The notes beneath the pieces are model-generated. The model had not been told where the DNA came from and searched no databases. It worked only from the letters and a program-made list of their open reading frames with translations. Source: Enhydrobacter aerosaccus (lineage in GTDB: Bacteria > Pseudomonadota > Alphaproteobacteria > Reyranellales > Reyranellaceae). Taken from it: a DNA stretch of 56,397 bases. Shown piece after piece: positions 54,904-56,397 of this stretch (its first letter is position 1; every line of letters starts with the position of its first letter). Made by a program: the position numbers and the translations under genes. Location of the stretch: the NCBI GenBank assembly GCA_903915535.1, contig CAIWTJ010000061.1:1-56397 (forward strand). The letters are read 5' to 3'.

Positions 54904-54960
54904 TGGTCGGAGCGAGAGGATTCGAACCTCCGGCCCCTAGCTCCCGAAGCTAGTGCTCTA
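54904..54960 (-). tRNA. 3' part of tRNA-Pro(CGG), attachment-site remnant
   Basis: On the minus strand the sequence gives the D-stem 3' strand (TAGAGCAC), a perfect anticodon arm CTAGC-TTCGGGA-GCTAG with anticodon CGG, the T-arm GGAGG-TTCGAAT-CCTCT, the acceptor half CGCTCCG, the discriminator A and CCA. The 5' acceptor half CGGAGCG and most of the D-arm are absent; unrelated sequence starts at 54961. It is not a functional tRNA. Retention of the 3' part fits the attR-type scar of an element integrated in tRNA-Pro. Confidence 0.8.
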
Positions 54961-55225
54961 GTTGGGATCGCGTACTCCTTACCCACATTGAGCAGGCGCA
55001 GTGCCGCCGCTTTCGGTCCCGTCAGATCCGTGAGATAGTCAAATGTCGTTTGGCGGAGTGATTGCCGTCAAGCGATGCGCTTGCGCGCCGAACACGAGTC
55101 CCCGCTTTGTCGGGCGGCTCACGGAATACAACACCCTCGCGGGAAATACGTGGGGCGTGTCGTTCCTCGTGTTCGCGCGCAATCACCCGCCCGGCGCCAG
55201 CCGAGCTTCACGGGGAGATTGCGGC

Positions 55226-55468
55226 ATGAAAAACATTGGCGCAGGTATAGGCATTACCATCGGGCTAGCGTGGCTTGTCTGGGGATGGCTTGTCCCTCTA
55301 GGCCAGTGGGTCTGGGCATTCATCTCACACCCGGTTGAAGTGCTGAATTACCTGCTCGGACAATGGATTTCCGAAGCTCTCGGAATTGCTTTCCTGGTCG
55401 GCATCGCCGCGGTTTGGTGGATTGCATCCAAGAGCATAAACATGTGGCGCACACGCAAGCCCCAATGA
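55226..55468 (+). CDS. two-helix membrane protein
   Basis: An 80-residue Trp-rich membrane protein with a first helix (GITIGLAWLVWGWLVPLG) and a second (EALGIAFLVGIAAVWWIA), then a basic tail. The ATG at 55226 follows GGGGAGA and opens the hydrophobic part; the longer frame from 55043 has no protein-like character. Its stop overlaps a 19-codon ORF. No family recognised. Confidence 0.62.
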   Translation: MKNIGAGIGITIGLAWLVWGWLVPLGQWVWAFISHPVEVLNYLLGQWISEALGIAFLVGIAAVWWIASKSINMWRTRKPQ

Positions 55469-55524
55469 AAGTGCTCGAAATATTGAAGGCGATACCGGCC
55501 GACAGCCTCGCCAAGATTACATAA
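55465..55524 (+). CDS. 19-residue ORF linking two genes
   Basis: ATG at 55465 overlaps the upstream stop (ATGA), and its TAA overlaps the next ATG (TAATG). The product would be MKVLEILKAIPADSLAKIT, amphipathic. It is too short for most callers. Both overlaps suggest that it carries translating ribosomes from one gene to the next, or makes a tiny peptide. Confidence 0.4.
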   Translation: MKVLEILKAIPADSLAKIT

Positions 55525-56102
55525 TGCGCACGCCACCCCAGTCAATTGTAAGCCGTCGAATAGAATTGGCGAGGGAGCTAGCGGCGAAGCTGCGCGCTAA
55601 ACGAGCGAGCAATCCCAAGGCAATTCGGCTCGCCGAGAATCTGGAATTCGCGGCGCGGTATCTCGAGAAACACGGATCGGAAGGCTTCAGGAGGTCCGAG
55701 ACGAACGAAGCACCGTCGAACAAGCTGCCGGTGAACCAAGCCGCCCTGTCGTGGCTGCTGGAGGCGAGGGCGGACGTCGACCCGAGCGTGAGCTACCTCG
55801 CGAGCCTAGCGAGTTGGGGATTCGAGAAGGATCAGGTGCGGGTGCAGAAACCGATGTCACCGAGCCAGCCGGAGCGGGCGGACGTGGAGAACGCGGTGAA
55901 CCGGCTACTGGGGTCGGGCGAGAAGGCGGTGGCGCACGCGACCGAGTGGTTCCTGTCGAACCCGAATCTGGACCGGGAGGAACAGGCGGACAATCTCGAG
56001 GTGAATCTGAGGGACGCGGAGGACCCGAGGGACGCGGCGCAGATCGTGGTGGAGACGGCCTACGACCGGATGGTAGCGGCGAGCGAGTTGAGCCAGGAGT
56101 AA
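55524..56102 (+). CDS. hypothetical helical protein
   Basis: A 192-residue protein, largely helical and charged: IELARELAAKLRAKRASNPK at the start, and an acidic C-terminal region after residue 150. From about 55690 on, codons become markedly richer in GAG, GCG and GTG than in the first part, so the gene may be a composite. No domain recognised. It ends 87 bases before the presumed IS end. Confidence 0.6.
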   Translation: MRTPPQSIVSRRIELARELAAKLRAKRASNPKAIRLAENLEFAARYLEKHGSEGFRRSETNEAPSNKLPVNQAALSWLLEARADVDPSVSYLASLASWGFEKDQVRVQKPMSPSQPERADVENAVNRLLGSGEKAVAHATEWFLSNPNLDREEQADNLEVNLRDAEDPRDAAQIVVETAYDRMVAASELSQE

Positions 56103-56189
56103 CGCCGGCACCGGAGGACGCTGGAACCATCAACTACATCGGGCGCACGATGATCCCTAGAACGCTGTAAATAGCTAAGCCTCTCTCGA

Positions 56190-56397
56190 TGTCAACGCCG
56201 GAGTAAAATTGCATCGGCTGGCCGGAGTAAAAGTACATCACGGCTGATGGCAGGAAGGCCCCCTGACCCGCCCTGTTTTGTCGGACCAGTTTTAACTTGA
56301 GATTACTGGCCTCTGTTGTGCCTTCGAATGTCCCTTGCGGGACGGTGATGCAACGGGCCGGGGCGCGGAGGCCCCATCTACCGCAGCGTCCCGGCCC
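56190..56397. mobile_element. probable end of an IS21-family element
   Basis: From TGTCAACG at 56190 come two adjacent direct repeats: GCCGGAGTAAAATTGCATC + GGCTG (56197-56220) and GCCGGAGTAAAAGTACATC + ACGGCTG (56221-56246). Multiple repeats near a TG-starting terminus are typical of IS21 elements, where IstA binds them. No transposase ORF appears before the window ends, so the element would lie to the right. The rest of the stretch to 56397 shows no gene. Confidence 0.5.

Noticed and set aside
55043..55225. N-terminal extension of the two-helix membrane protein from an ATG at 55043
   Set aside because: The extra 61 residues are Cys/Arg-rich without protein-like pattern, and a good ribosome binding site lies before the ATG at 55226.

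Overview
The window reads as a chromosome segment of a high-GC alphaproteobacterium. Supporting signs are the recA and alaS pair, a three-subunit proton-translocating transhydrogenase of the Rhodospirillum type, a COQ9-family protein, a fused indolepyruvate oxidoreductase, an HWE-type sensor kinase and a dispersed repeat of a kind common in this class. A Reyranella-like or other Rhodospirillales/Hyphomicrobiales host would fit, but I cannot fix the genus from sequence alone.

Layout. 0-12 kb: recA with a strong terminator, a CxxC-cluster protein, alaS, several lipoproteins and envelope proteins, an acyl-CoA-dehydrogenase-like flavoprotein and the 1159-residue indolepyruvate oxidoreductase. 12-19.5 kb: a nucleotide-sugar epimerase, an AT-richer orphan membrane gene, then a branched-chain-type ABC importer (two ATPases, binding protein, two permeases) ending in a GAF-domain protein. 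19.5-36 kb: an M3 peptidase, an ABC1-family kinase, a second epimerase, a ThDP enzyme, two tandem YdcF/SanA-like proteins, a D-2-hydroxyacid dehydrogenase, pntAA-pntAB-pntB with a rhodanese, and a chain of overlapping small-molecule enzymes (GST, HAD, YdhR-like, APH-type kinase, amidohydrolase). 36-42 kb: an HWE kinase and its response regulator; a two-gene DUF3987 module bracketed by long palindromes centred on ATCGAT; and a DUF2892 / ECF-type sigma factor / CPxC membrane protein operon. 42-45.1 kb: rpsU, a COQ9 gene, purK-purE and a small YdcH-like protein.

From about 45.1 kb the character changes to a phage-like island: an excisionase-like regulator, a frameshifted winged-helix gene, a replication protein, a primase-helicase, both terminase subunits and a small serine recombinase, followed by a DUF4258/HTH pair and a five-CxxC protein. 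No portal, capsid, tail or lysis gene is visible. At 54.9 kb lies the 3' part of a tRNA-Pro(CGG), oriented so that a second element would begin there and run past the window end. That right-hand stretch carries a tightly overlapping three-ORF unit with a 19-codon middle ORF, and then tandem repeats that look like the end of an IS21-family element.

The points most worth following are the palindrome-bracketed DUF3987 module, a 12-bp-periodic array plus pyrimidine tract inside the phage replication gene (a possible lambda-like intragenic origin), the sigma factor flanked by two CPxC membrane proteins, and a kinase gene whose natural start codon appears to be ATC.
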